Positions 1 through 10,256 of a stretch of 64,000 nt of DNA are shown piece after piece. The first letter of the stretch is position 1, and each line of letters begins with the position of its first letter. The stretch is from assembly GCA_036927565.1 (NCBI GenBank), contig JAYESD010000008.1:119067498-119131497 (forward strand), in the 5' to 3' direction. The notes under the pieces were generated by a model. It did not search any database. It was not told the origin of the DNA and was given only the letters and a program-made list of their open reading frames with translations. This DNA is from Tuctoria greenei. Lineage: Eukaryota; Streptophyta; Magnoliopsida; Poales; Poaceae. The position numbers and the translations under genes were made by a program.

Positions 1-757
1 GCTGCTTAAGTGCGACTTCTGTCATCACAGTATTACCATCGTTATTAACAACTTCGACAAACCTCGGTTGACCACATTTAAAACATTTGTTCTCATTGGC
101 ATGCTCTCTCCAGAAAAGCATGCAGTTATCCGGACACACATCAATCTTTTCGTGCTTCATACCAAGACCGGAAAGAATTTTCTTCGAGTTGTACATATCC
201 TTAGGCACTTTGTTGGGTTGTGGAAGGGCATCTTTGAACAAATCGATGAGCATGTTGTAACAATTGTTAGAAAAGAATAACTTAGACTTAATTGCCATAA
301 GTCTAGTCACAAAATTGAGGATTGACATTTTAGTGTGTTCATGCAGAGCCTCTTCTGAATCTTTGAGACGTTTGAAGAACTCTTTAACCTCTGCTGTTTG
401 AGTATCTTATGTAAGCTCTGGTCATATAGCTTCCAGCATCTCATCCATCATATCAACCTCTTGAGCATCATCATTGTCCGCTTCCACTTCTTGTACAGCT
501 TGAGAAGCTGTCTCGCCGTGGAAGTTCCACAACTCATAATGTGACACGTAACCGTTTCGACACAAGTGCAACGTAAGTTCCACTTTGTCCAAAAACATTC
601 CATTTCGGCATTTCATACATGGGCACCACGCCTTATCGCTATTTGACAACGAAAAAGCTCGTTCCACAAAAGCTTCTGTCTTAGCGTACCACTCATCTGA
701 GTGACCACTAGTTCTGCTCTTCCAACATGTGTACATCCAACTACGATCTTCTCCCAT
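1..757 (-). pseudogene. TNP2-like CACTA transposase, N-terminal part, broken
   Basis: The frame opens at 757 with MGEDRSWMY and continues into the transposase-associated domain found at the N terminus of plant TNP2-type CACTA transposases. This has a Cys-rich stretch (WCPCMKCRN near residue 45) and an HLCRNGY block. After 111 codons the same frame is stopped by TGA (424-422) and TAA (409-407). It then continues without a frame change into typical TNP2 sequence (YNMLIDLFKDALP, then a KIDVCPDNCMLFW-type block) down to position 1. The two in-frame stops suggest decay by point mutation, or a retained intron spanning the stops. In the family the protein binds element ends and catalyses excision. 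Only about the first 250 residues are present. Confidence 0.88.
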
Positions 758-858
758 GTTTGACTCTGCAGTTTAACGCGAAAGAAATTGTCGTTAATGT
801 ATTGTTATTTTATGTCATGGCACTACAACCTAGGCAGATAGATCCTAAACCCACCCAA

Positions 859-1050
859 GAGTGACCGAGCGGAGCGTGCTCATGACGAGACGCGTGATCC
901 GGATTCGAACGAAATTTCGGCAGCATAACCCCACTGTTCTCCATTGCACGCCCAAAAATGGTGCAGCAGAGAACAACAGGGTTACGCTACTGAAATCTCG
1001 TCCAAATCCGGACCCGCGTCTCGTCACAAGCCACGCCCCCTCGGTCACTC
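859..1050. repeat. 192-bp imperfect foldback (hairpin) sequence
   Basis: The left arm starts GAGTGACCGA at 859 and the right arm ends TCGGTCACTC at 1050. Reverse-complementing the right half gives a close match to the left half along almost the whole length (shared blocks include GACGAGACGCG and ATCCGGATT), with the centre near 954. This symmetry explains why long open frames overlap on opposite strands here. It lies between the TNP2 start and the GC-rich leader of CACTA element 1. It could be a small foldback MITE or a structural part of the CACTA leader; no target duplication was recognised. Confidence 0.75.
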
Positions 1051-1083
1051 CGAGGCTGTCCAAAAAGGGACAATTTCGAACCT

Positions 1084-1118
1084 GCACGTCTCACATGCCA
1101 ATGGCATGTGAGACGTGC
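1084..1118. repeat. Perfect 17-bp inverted repeat, 1-nt spacer
   Basis: GCACGTCTCACATGCCA (1084-1100) is followed by one A and then its exact reverse complement (1102-1118). It sits 33 bp outside the larger foldback. A perfect palindrome of this length could be a dimeric protein-binding site or a cruciform; function is unknown. Confidence 0.9.
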
Positions 1119-1826
1119 CGATCCGAAATGGGTAATACATTGCTATAGGTTACGTTGCTCATTTTCATTTTGAGGTCATTTAAGAGAGAGGAAAGAACTA
1201 GAGAAATATTAAGAGGAAAGTTGGTCTTAGATGACAATTCCACATCTATGTGGAGTAGGGTATTACGCTCCACATCTAGTTGGTCTCAGAGAGTAAGTTA
1301 TGCCCCATCGAAGCCCGTTAACTTAAGACGACTTTAGTGTTAGCTCGTCGTACGTTATGTCCAGTCTGGACCTGCCGTCGTCGGGGTACACCATCCACGG
1401 GCAGGTGCTTGCCATCCTCACCGCCGTCGTTCGCCTTCATGCCCGTCTACACGCATACTTTACCTTACCAGTAAATGAGCCTTGTCGGGCCTTGTCAAGC
1501 CGGTCCGAAGCCCATTTATGTATATATAGTACTTAAACACTCAAGCAGTCAAAAATAAAATTGTAACCATAATTCAAAAAACTAAGCAATTCAAATAAAC
1601 CTAAACATAACAATTATCCATTTTAATTCATCAATTTATCAACTCAATTCTAACATAAGCAATTCAATTCAATTATATTAAACCTAAACATAAGCAATTC
1701 AATTCTAACCATAATTCTAAGCATAACAAATAAGCATAAAAATTCATCAATTGTAATTCATCAATTTATCAATTTAATTCTAACATAAGCATAGTAAACA
1801 TTATTCGCACTGTGTATACATTTTAA

Positions 1827-1842
1827 CCCTAAACCCTAAACC
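1827..1842. repeat. Interstitial telomere-type repeat
   Basis: Two full CCCTAAA units followed by CC. This is the plant telomere motif but far too short to be a telomere relic by itself. Confidence 0.7.
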
Positions 1843-1868
1843 ATGCATGATTGCCTATTGTGTATCTA

Positions 1869-1930
1869 TATAATTTGTAGGAATAATTCCCTAAACACAT
1901 ATAATTTGTAGGAATAATTCCCTAAACACA
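1869..1930. repeat. 31-bp tandem repeat, two copies
   Basis: A unit beginning TATAATTTGTAGGAATAATT and ending CTAAACACA is present twice with identical sequence (starts at 1869 and 1900). Flanking ATTATTCRCACTGTGTATA copies near 1801 and 1930 extend the duplication. Confidence 0.85.
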
Positions 1931-1984
1931 TTATTCACACTGTGTATATGAATTTTAAAATGAAAAAAAAAAACTTGAGCTCAC

Positions 1985-2375
1985 CTTGCTGTTGTGGTGT
2001 GTCGGAGGCGCCGATCGGGGGCGCAGCGGACGGGGGCAGCGACGGACCGGGGGCGGCGACAGCGGGGGCGCAGCGGACCGGGGGTGGCAGCGGCTGGGGC
2101 GCAGGGGCGGCGACGGCGGGCCGGCGGCGGGGGTGGCAACGCGCCTCGGGGTCGGGGCGGCGCCGCGGGGGCGGGGGCGGGGCCGGGAGCGGGAGCAGGG
2201 CGGCGGTGGGGCGGTGACGGCGGGGCGGCGGGCCAGCGGCGGGGCGGCGACGGCGGGCAGGCGGCAGGGCGTCGGTCGGCGGTGGCGGCAGAAATCAGGG
2301 CGGTGGTCGGCGGAAAGCTATCGAAGCAGCGCAGGGGAAATGAGAAGGCGCGCGCGGCTCGCGCGGTTGGGTTAA
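1985..2375. other. GC-rich, G-skewed tract in CACTA 1 leader
   Basis: The plus strand is dominated by GGGGGCGG-like runs while both neighbours are AT-rich. Several frames stay open only because stop codons are rare in such sequence, and the predicted peptides are low-complexity Gly/Arg/Ala. It lies directly inside the 5' subterminal repeats, where promoter and first-exon sequence would be expected. Repeated G-runs could form G-quadruplexes. Confidence 0.7.
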
Positions 2376-2384
2376 ATCAAAAAC

Positions 2385-2664
2385 TTACATCGGCCGTGGT
2401 TAATTACGTCGGCCGACGTCAAGACCTACATAAGTAAATGTTAACTTACGTCGGGCACTCAACTTACAACGGCTACGGGCAGCGGCCGACGTAAGTATCC
2501 ATTAATTGTCGTCGGTTCTTTTACTTACATCGGCTAGGGGATAGAAGCCGACGTAATTTACTTAACTTACGTCGGTTTCCAGGCACCGACGTAAGTAACT
2601 TAATTATGTCGGCTGGCGCACGTAAGTTGCGTTGGCCGACGTAATTGTTGGCTTTCCTGTAGTG
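2385..2664 (-). repeat. CACTA 1 subterminal repeats and terminal inverted repeat
   Basis: At least a dozen copies of a motif around ACTTACGTCGG occur in both orientations, ending in CACTACAGGAAAGCC read on the minus strand. In En/Spm elements such repeats are the binding sites of the TNPA-type protein. Confidence 0.85.
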
Positions 2665-2733
2665 AGAGGATTTTCAGTCCAACAGCGAAGCTGGCAAGAC
2701 TGAGGGAGCGGGCATGCAGCTGGCCACGCTAGA

Positions 2734-2960
2734 CTAGACAAAGATAGGGTTTGTTAGTTCGGTCTGACTGACATCAGTCGGAGCGCATCTCGAAGAGAAC
2801 TGGTTGCAGGGCGAGTAATGAACGCTAGCGGTAGCATGTGGCGAATGCAAGACACATAAGGCGAACAACTTGCAGGGTTGAAATCCTCTGCAGTACTGTG
2901 TGAGCAACCTGAATCCACAATCCAAATGTTCTCCTTCCTCAAGCGTGTAACCTACATGGA
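2734..2960 (-). pseudogene. Copia protease start, truncated
   Basis: A minus-strand frame contains NIWIVDSGCSHS near residues 5-16 of the 63-codon frame that opens at 2942. This matches the aspartic protease active-site triad DSG in copia polyproteins. The expected downstream sequence (a His/Met/Thr-Gly block) is not recognisable and frames break soon after, so identity past DSG is uncertain. No integrase or reverse transcriptase is present before the CACTA border at 2664. Confidence 0.6.
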
Positions 2961-3059
2961 AGCACAATACGTCAATGACTCAATACTGGAGTTTGTCAAA
3001 AGGCATTTTGGAATCCAGTACCGAGTCACACAACATCCAGCAGAAATAACATGCAAAAG

Positions 3060-5240
3060 CTAAGATAAAACAGCAGGTTTATGAGCCAAAGCTTGATGAT
3101 TTTTGTACCCAACTACTGACCTACGAGGTTTTACATGTGTAGCACGAAAAATAGTAGTTTTGGGAGCAAACTTTGCATGTTTTTGACTCATTACAGCAGG
3201 TTGCATGTTCCTATCATTCAGTTTAGCATGTGCAGCAAATTTTGCATGAAAATTATGGGATCTAGCAATCATTCTTTCCTTTTTCTATTGTTTAGCTAGT
3301 CTATAACAAAAGTCTATGACATGACCATCTCTACCACAGTAGGTACAATGAAATTTAACATTGTGTTCATGTCTAGGTAAGCAAGCAACATTTTTATTTG
3401 AAAACGAATGAGACAACACTCCTGCATTTGAAAACCACTTCTTTTTGTTTAGGAACAGTTTGAATCAAACCACTTCCTAATGACTTTACAATTTTAGGTG
3501 GATGTGCCTTAGCATGAGCATAGGAATCAAAACCTAAACCAGTTTAATCATTGCAAGATTTGGATGAACTCACTAGCAAGTTTAGATTTTTTGTTCCCAA
3601 TACAAAACTGCTCTAGTGTCCTATTCATGTCATCAAGTTTCTTAGACAATTCTAGGCAGTTTTCACATGATGTTTTTCCTTTTAGTTTGCAATTAGAACA
3701 ATATTTAACTTCATGAGAACTTAAAGCATTGTTCAATATAGAAATCTCATTCATACCATCGTGTACTTTCTTATCAAGATCATCACAAGTAGAACAATGC
3801 AAATCAATTGTAGAACAGAAAGCATCTTTCAAGTTTTATCATTAAGTGCAGCAAGCTTTTTGTTCTTTTCAATTTCAAGTTCAAGTTTATCGAGTGTGGA
3901 GGTGTGTGCACTTCTTAGAGAGGACAATTGTTCATATATTAAATCACATGAGGAACAAGAATCATCACTAGGAACCAAAGATTTCAAACGATTAATTTCA
4001 GATTCTAGTGACTCATATTTAGTAGCATTGTCCCTATGTTTTTTGTCCTTTTTCTTAACTATAACAGTAGCACGAGAAATAGCATCACACATTTCTTTGC
4101 AAGTAGGACATACCTCTTTATTGTCGTTGTTGTGTTCTACCTCCTCCATACTTGATCTTGACTTGCCCGCCAAGAAGCATAAGTTTGCCAAATCATCTTC
4201 ATCTTTGTCATTCCAATGTCCACATTGCTCGAGCCATGTTCTTGAAGTGTGGAGATAAAAATATTCACCAATTGGTGTCCTGTAAAACCCTTTTTTGTTG
4301 TTGTTGTTTGCAAAGGAGTGCTTCATCCTTGTTGCTTTTCATCACGGGAAGTAGTACCTGAAAGGTTAGAACAATCCATTGGAAAATGTCCCGTCTTACC
4401 ACATTCAAAGCATCGTTGAGGTCCGATACTTCCACTCCTTCTAGTTCTCACATTTTGCAATGCTTTTGAGAACCGAGTAGAGATTAGTGCAAGTTCTTCC
4501 TCTGGAAACTCTTCAATTTGTTCAAGGGTTAGATAGGACAACAAAGCAAGTGTTCCACAAGATGAAGATTGGTCGGAGCTAGGCATGTCACGTTGAGAAA
4601 CAAATGCAAGAGACTTTTTGGGGTTCTTACATGAGATTATGTCAATTTCATGAGTTTTCAATTTAGAATATAGCACATCTAATGTAAGTATACTCATGAC
4701 AGTAGATTCATGAATAGATGTGACTTTCATGTCCCAAATTGACATGTCCAATTCACTTAGTAATTTCCTAGCATTCTCAGCATCTGAAAAATTAACATTG
4801 ACGCTACGCAAGTTGCTGAGAATTTTATTAAGCGAGCAGAGAGGTCATCAATGCACTGACCGGGTTGCATCTTTAAGCACATGTATTCTTTCTTGAGCAT
4901 ATCTTGCCTTACCTCGTTGATCTTGTTGGATCCTTCGTGGTAGTCACAAAGTGCTTTCCACACATCGTACGCAGATCAGAGGTGTGCAACACGGTCGAAG
5001 TCACTTTGAGTTAATCCTTGTATGATCAAGTTCCGAGCCTTGTTGCTGTTGTTGACATCTCTCAGATTTATAGCTATAACTTGATCGTTTGGAGGCACGT
5101 CGTAAGGCTTGTACACCTTTTCCCATATGGCGAAGCCTTGTGCCTAGATAAAAGATTCTATTCGTGCCTTTCAAACCTGAAAATCAATACCACTAAAGAC
5201 ACGTGGTTTTGGGAGGTATTTCTCCATGATGATTAGCCAA
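3060..5240 (-). pseudogene. Copia gag, degenerate
   Basis: Fragments in several frames give a copia Gag. Around 5230-4980 there is an N-terminal block with ARNLIIQGL. At 4963-4840 there is the DYHEGS and KKEYMCLKMQPG region typical of UBN2-type gag. Near 4830 a one-base frameshift leads into SDAENARKLLSELDMSIW. A CX2CX4HX4C zinc knuckle (CFECGKTGHFPMDC) lies near 4410-4370. A Lys/Glu-rich coiled-coil region with several CxxC pairs follows at 4326-3548, then a second Cys/His motif around 3345-3310. Gag packages retrotransposon RNA. At least two stops upstream of 4963 and several frameshifts make it nonfunctional. Confidence 0.8.
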
Positions 5241-5273
5241 AAATATGTGGAAATCATGAATATTAGAGCAGTG

Positions 5274-5287
5274 TGGCTCTGATACCA
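5274..5287 (-). promoter_or_regulatory. Primer-binding site (initiator tRNA-Met)
   Basis: On the minus strand TGGTATCAGAGCCA lies two bases after the LTR end. It is complementary to the 3' end of plant initiator tRNA-Met, the usual copia primer. It fixes the element's orientation and LTR border. Confidence 0.88.
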
Positions 5288-5289
5288 AT

Positions 5290-7029
5290 TGTAGGATCGA
5301 AGAGCACGTGAAAAGCTACCAGGGGGTGAATGGTAGATTTAAAACTTTTTCAGGGGAAGCAACAAAAACTCCTCGGTAGAAAATCAATCTGTTAAGACAT
5401 CGTGCGTGCGATTAATAATAACATGATCAATCATGACAAAACCAGTATATATTGTGGAGAATCAAGTCACGAATATATGACAATAAGAATCACGAAAATC
5501 TGTCGAGAAAAACTCAAGTTACGATCGAAAGATTGAACAAAGGTCAATCTGTTCTACCCGAGAAAAACCAGATCTGCAACACTGCAATGAAACACATGTA
5601 GATCAAAAACCACAAATCCAATGACTGTGAAACTTTCACAGATGATAGATAATCAAGTTTTGAAGACAACCCAAGAAGAATCACATCAATTGGAATTGTA
5701 AAACTCGATTTATGATAAAACGACCGAAGCAAGGTAGTGTTGTGCAGAAACTCGACGAGAAAAACTTCCCTGAAACAAGCCGGACGAACAAGGCACAAAA
5801 GTTCCATTAAACTACGAATTTAATTGATCAAACCACAAGACGAACAGCCCCAAAGTCATGCACCACAAGCTCTGGCCTCTCTTGCTTATATAACCAGCCC
5901 TTAGGCCAACCCAATCCTAACTAGGACTCAAATCCTACTCAGATTGAACCGAAACTTTCCATAACTGCTCAAGACCCTTCCATACGCAGATAGAAGCAAT
6001 ATTAAGACTTCCAAACACCTTAGGAACGTATCCCACATTCCTAAAAACAACTCAACTCCATGACCCACACGAAATTCTATCATAACAAACTCAAATCTTT
6101 CCATATTTGAGTCAAACCCGACTCAGCCGCAGTCTGAGTCCATAACCTAGTCGGTTGGACCTTTCCGACCAATTATTTACATCCACATCTCTTCATCAAG
6201 CCTTGGAACCATGTAACCTCGTCCATGCACTCATTGCACAGGTGCAAACATCTTCTAATGACGTCCACGATACCTTCACATGCATTGTTCTTGATTCAAA
6301 CATGTTGAGCAACCTCTTGATCAACTCAACCACAATTCCTCCCAAACTTGGTTGTTGAAACTCATCTTCTCCCTAAGACTAGTTCAATGGATCCTGTCAC
6401 TAGTCATGTCTTGAACTCAAGCAACACCTGCACATGAATAAATAATCGATACTTCCGAGCACAAGTCCTTGACTTGACTCTCGTTAGTTCTGAAACCACA
6501 ACACCTTATGTGAGCACCTCACATAAGCATGTTGCAAACCATAGCAATATGATATCAGCCATAACCACCAAAACACACAAAAAACTTAGTAAAAGAATAC
6601 TAAGCCTACTTTCCAAAGAATACTAAGCATACTTTGAAACAATGCAAGGTAAAAGCAGAACCATTGCAGACTAGCACCAGACCTTGCCAAAGCTAACCGG
6701 ACCTTGAAATGAAGCTAACCAAATCTAGCAAGACCTAGCGCTGGAGCTTACCAAAGCTAGTCGGACCTAGCGCCGGAGCTTACCAAAGCTAGTCGTACCT
6801 AGCGCTCGAGCTTACCAAAGCTAGTCGGACTTAGCGCCGGAGCTGACCAAAGCTAGTCATACCTAGACAAAGAAGTCGGACCTTGCATCGGACCATGCAG
6901 GAGCTACCCAAAACAAGCCAGACATATCGTCGGACCTTGTAGGAGCTCAGACCTAGAGTCGGACTTTGTTAAAAATGTGTTTTGGTAGTATTCAGAACTT
7001 TTATCGTCATAGCCAATGTATTCAGCACA
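5290..7029 (-). repeat. Copia 5' LTR (1740 bp)
   Basis: Plus-strand borders are TGTAGG at 5290 and AGCACA at 7029, so the LTR starts TG and ends CA in element orientation. It aligns from end to end with the solo LTR at 45625-47463, by eye roughly 80-85% at the ends. A 33-bp minisatellite lies near its 5' end in element orientation. Confidence 0.85.
6675..6960. repeat. 33-bp minisatellite inside copia LTR
   Basis: About five to seven imperfect units of a motif around GAGCTTACCAAAGCTAGTC followed by GGACCTAGCGC, spaced about 33 bp (clear unit starts near 6744, 6778 and 6808). The same array occurs in the second LTR near 47040-47395, so it is an LTR component. Confidence 0.82.
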
Positions 7030-8943
7030 TATAGGTCTCACATCCTCTGGTTGCCCCGGCTCAAACATAACCACCTCCGGAGCCACCGCCTCCGGAGCTG
7101 GCACCGAAGCGTTTCCCGGAGCTTCCTCCACCACCGGCACTGATGTCGGAGCCTCCACAGTAGGTCCCAGAACTAATGGATCTTCTACAAAATCTTCCTC
7201 CGCATGGTACGACGCTACCATGAGATCTTCGGTTGCCGGCTCAGGACTTGTTTCCACGACAGCCGACACCGAAGTTTTCGTCTCATCTGCAACCACCACT
7301 GGGGAAGAGGCAGGAGCCAGGGTGGAGCTTCAGGCGATGCAGCCTCCAGAGCTGCAGCGGGCTCCGGAGCTGCAGCAGTCACCGTAGCCGCAGCAGACAC
7401 CATGGCCGCAGTGCTTGTTCTCGACATTTTGAAGACAGAAAATAGGGAATTCAAGACAAAAGCATGGAACAAAATCAACCAAAGCGTGGAACAAAATCAA
7501 GACACATGCTAAAGAATTGATCCGTACCTTGGAGTATTGTCGCTCCAATCAGCCAAGATTTTCTTCCTTGGGCGCTGGGAGCTAGAGCCCACCGTCGTTG
7601 ACGTGGCAGATGCTCTGGGGCCCAAACCTGGAGTTGAGGCGGCCACATGCACTGCCACCTCTAGGACCTCCGTCGTTGGAGGTTGCACTCCAGACCCAGA
7701 GCCACCAACTGGTGCCAGGATGGGAGTCAACTTGTCGCGGCTAGCGCCCCCTGCGGGCACTGGAGCTGAAGAATTAGCCGGAGCTAGAGGTACAATCACC
7801 ACGGACCTAAGCTGAGGCTGAGGGGTCACTTCTGCCAGAGCTTCCCTTACTATACTCCCATCACTCCTCGTCAGCTTCCGCTTGCGACTCAGAACTTCGA
7901 CGGGAGCCTTCTCCTTGCCTTCGTCGGAGGTAGACTTCTTCGGAGGGGAAGCAATGGGACCTTTGCCTTTGCCACTGGCCGGTGCAAGTCTGGATCTTTC
8001 GTGGGAGCAAGGAGCTCCAGGGATAACAATCTCGGTCGGAGGAGTGCTTCGATGCTTGTCCATGAGGCCCAAGTCATCAAGAGCTGACATCTTCTTCTGC
8101 AGCTCCCTTCTGACTTCTAGCACCATGTTTAAGGGCGGGAAATCCGCCAGAGGAGTCTGATCATCGGGGCAGATGACTCCATGCTGCAACTTCTGGAGAT
8201 GGAGCTTCAAAGCTCCTTCATTTAGATTGGACCCGAAGCCAGTCTCAATCCGGTTGTGATCGTGCTCTCCACCGAATGCACTCCTGGATCCTCGTCAGGA
8301 TTAGGTTGTACTGTTCTGACAACGTCGGAGCCACTTCCCAGATGTCGATGTCGATATTGGGGACACTCACGGGTAGCTCTAGCATGTCGTGGTGGTCCAC
8401 CATGATCACCACCCAATCCTTCTTCCAGTTGTCCCACTTCTCAGAAGGGAATGTCTTCAGGTACTTGAGCGGTGAGTTCTTGCGCTTCACAAAGTAGTAG
8501 AAGCTTAGGTACTCATTGCTCTTTCAAGTTGCATGGACCATGAAGAAGGTCCGGAAGAGCTAGATGCAAGGCAGCACACCCTCCCACATCTCACAAAAGT
8601 GAACGAAGGTCGTCACTAGCAAGAAGGATTGGCGACCGAGGTGATGAAGCTGCAGACTGTAGAAGTCCAGCAGCATCAGCAAGAAGCTTGAAAATGGTGG
8701 GATGAGCCCCACCATTGCATACAACAGGAAGTAAACGATCTCGCCGTGGTTCTTTTTCTTGAAGGGGAACTTGCCGGTGCGGATACTATTGTTGAAGGAG
8801 TCGCTCGACCACCCCATGTAGGTGCGGACTCTCAACAAGTCTTCATCCTTCTTGATCCGGCTCCGAGGAAGTCCCAACTGCATCATCGCAAAGTGGAGCA
8901 GAGGAGGAAGAAATATAGCAAGGGCGGAGAGCTCTAAGCGCAA
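7030..8943 (-). pseudogene. Gypsy-type gag-like gene (Transposase_28-type domain)
   Basis: The minus-strand frame starting at 8943 contains GLIPPFSSFLLMLLDFY followed by SLQLHHL and FVHFCEMWEGV. This is the hallmark of the plant 'putative gypsy type transposon' domain (Pfam Transposase_28). After a stop near 8560 the same phase resumes at 8490-8245 with Trp/Lys-rich sequence (KWDNWKKDWVV). Later segments (8210-7509 and 7299-7030) are in two different phases, so at least two frameshifts exist. They are Pro/Ala/Ser-rich with basic patches (RPRKKIL). The frame is cut at 7030 by the copia LTR and reads a few codons into it. The protein is presumed to be the N-terminal gag region; its exact role is not known to me. 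Confidence 0.75.
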
Positions 8944-9410
8944 TATCAGATGAAGGTGTAAAGAGTTCTCTCTATCTGTAGACTTCTCCCTTTAGTAAGC
9001 CTCCACAATGCTTGGATGGAAACTACCTCCGAACCCGAATCGTAGATGACCTCATCAATGACAAGGGAGCCCGGGTCCACTTTGCTTAAAAAGTTACACC
9101 AGGCGAACCATTGTCATAATGAGAAGCTGGAAGCCCGAGGGCGGCCGCCTAACAGGGCTACAAAGATTATGTTGGGAACCGATACGAATTTCGTATTAAG
9201 AACTGACGACCTTCAATTGTGTGAGACTGCACGCCAGGATCCCACGTGCCGTGTTAAAAAGGGCCACGTGGCAATGGCATAACTCTTTGTGTCACCTCAA
9301 CCGCCCGGAGAAAGACTTTGAAGGCGCAGCTCGCAAATCGAAAATGGCCCCACCTCAGGTAGCACAACTTCACCCAGAGGGTTTCTCCCAGAGGTGGGCC
9401 CGGGGGCCAC
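8944..9410 (-). other. Gypsy-type leader, noncoding
   Basis: This lies between the LTR and the gag-like gene. No reading frame is convincing. The PBS should begin at 9410 going left; I could not assign the primer tRNA. Confidence 0.55.
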
Positions 9411-10256
9411 TATCAGTACCCTGCAAACCAGGTACCCCCTGATACCGCACTTAAAACCAAGGAGTTCCTATATTATAGTTGAAGACTTCCAAAGACTACA
9501 CGTGTCCCGCGGCACTGGACTTGCCTCCCTCATTTGGGTAGCTTCGGCGGTGCCACATGTATCGCAGGGCCGGACTTGACTCCCTTCCTAGGGAAGCTCC
9601 TATCATGCCACATGTCCATTGGCCCCGGACCTAACCTCCAATAGAGGGAAGCTCCGGTGTTGCCACGTGTTTAGCAGCTCTGAACCTGCCTCCCCACATA
9701 GGGAAGCTCCGGAGTTGCCATGCGTTGGGCCTCCAGATCTAAGCCTGCAATAGGAAGACTGTTGGATCTCCAACGGCATGGACATTCAAGAGGCCATTAA
9801 GCAATCGTTACAAGAACTGATTATGTGTCATTAATGATGTATTAATAACACACGATCAGAGGACAATTAGTACCGGTAACGTCACCATTAAGGCGCATTA
9901 TCACACTATTAATCATAGATTATACATGTAGATCATGTATAAGTGGTTAACTACAGCCGGGGCCACCTGTCGGGCCAGGCAAGCTCTGTAACGGCTAGTC
10001 CTTGGCATATAAAAGGGCTGCATCGCACGGTAGAAGTCCAACTAAGCTCACACGCACACAAGCAACCAACGACACTTACCACAGACACTTATACTCAATC
10101 AACAACCACCCCGAGGAGTAGGGTACTATGCTCAGGCAGCCCGAACCACGTAAAAATCCTCTGTGTCACCATCTGGTTCTTGATCTTATGTGCCCCATCT
10201 GAATACGAACCTCCGCAGACTTTGCTTTAGTATTACCGGGGGAATTACTGTTTACA
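9411..10256 (-). repeat. Gypsy-type LTR (846 bp)
   Basis: In element orientation it begins TGTAAACAGTAATTCC (10256) and ends GGTACTGATA (9411). The expected CA end appears as TA, probably a C-to-T change. The 5' part is A/C-rich on the plus strand with a short CACACGCACACAAGC stretch; the 3' half holds a 55-bp tandem array. Confidence 0.7.
9500..9745. repeat. 55-bp tandem array inside the gypsy-type LTR
   Basis: About four units, with GCCTCCC/GACTCCC starts at 9522, 9578, 9633 and 9688, each containing CCACRTGT and GGGAAGCTCC. CACGTG/CACATG cores recur once per unit. The LTR at 54735-55690 has an array of similar period with related sequence on the other strand. Confidence 0.8.

Larger units (their letters stand above)
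1140..1984. other. Noncoding inner leader of CACTA 1, AT-rich
   Basis: No gene is supported here. 1325-1460 is moderately GC-rich and unassigned. 1530-1800 is AT-rich with many short variants of AATTCATCAATTTATC and AACATAAGCAATTC. The stretch ends in the telomere-like and 31-bp repeats listed separately. Confidence 0.6.
1..2664 (-). mobile_element. CACTA (En/Spm) DNA transposon 1, 5' part
   Basis: Read on the minus strand, the right end begins CACTACAGGAAAGCC (positions 2664 to 2650), the terminus expected of a CACTA element. It is followed by about 280 bp of subterminal repeats built on TTACGTCGG in both orientations. Further inside come a GC-rich tract, an AT-rich stretch, a foldback, and then a TNP2-like transposase reading frame that runs off the left window edge. 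The other TIR lies outside the window, so the total length and the 3-bp target duplication cannot be checked (the three bases outside the right end are AGA). The element abuts truncated copia sequence and may have inserted into it. Confidence 0.85.
2665..7029 (-). mobile_element. Ty1/copia retrotransposon, 5' half
   Basis: Minus-strand order is 5' LTR (7029 to 5290), initiator-Met primer-binding site, gag, then the beginning of protease, after which the element is lost at the CACTA 1 border. The LTR start (TGTGCTGAATAC on the minus strand) interrupts the reading frame of the gypsy-type gene to the right, so this copia element inserted into that gypsy element. The LTR terminus TGTAGGATCGA (plus strand) resembles LTRs of grass Sirevirus-type copia elements; this lineage call is tentative. 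A second LTR of the same family is at 45625-47463. Confidence 0.82.
7030..10256 (-). mobile_element. Gypsy-type LTR element, 5' part
   Basis: Minus-strand order: LTR 10256 to 9411, leader 9410-8944, then a gag-like gene. The gene continues to 7030, where the copia element begins. The sequence just after the LTR, GTGGCCCCCGGGCCCACC, closely matches the same position in the element at 54735 (GTGGCCCCGAGGCCCACC). This links the two as related families in opposite orientation. No reverse transcriptase or integrase is seen. Confidence 0.72.

Noticed and set aside
845..1148. Overlapping open frames of 80 and 95 codons on opposite strands
   Set aside because: They fall on the arms of the 192-bp foldback; the symmetry produces mirrored open frames and the peptides match nothing recognised.
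1827..1842. Telomere or fusion site
   Set aside because: Only about two CCCTAAA units, within a CACTA leader; short runs occur by chance.
1942..2437. Gly/Arg/Ala-rich frames up to 147 codons
   Set aside because: They are products of a GC-rich, stop-poor tract open in several phases; there is no domain and the composition is low complexity.
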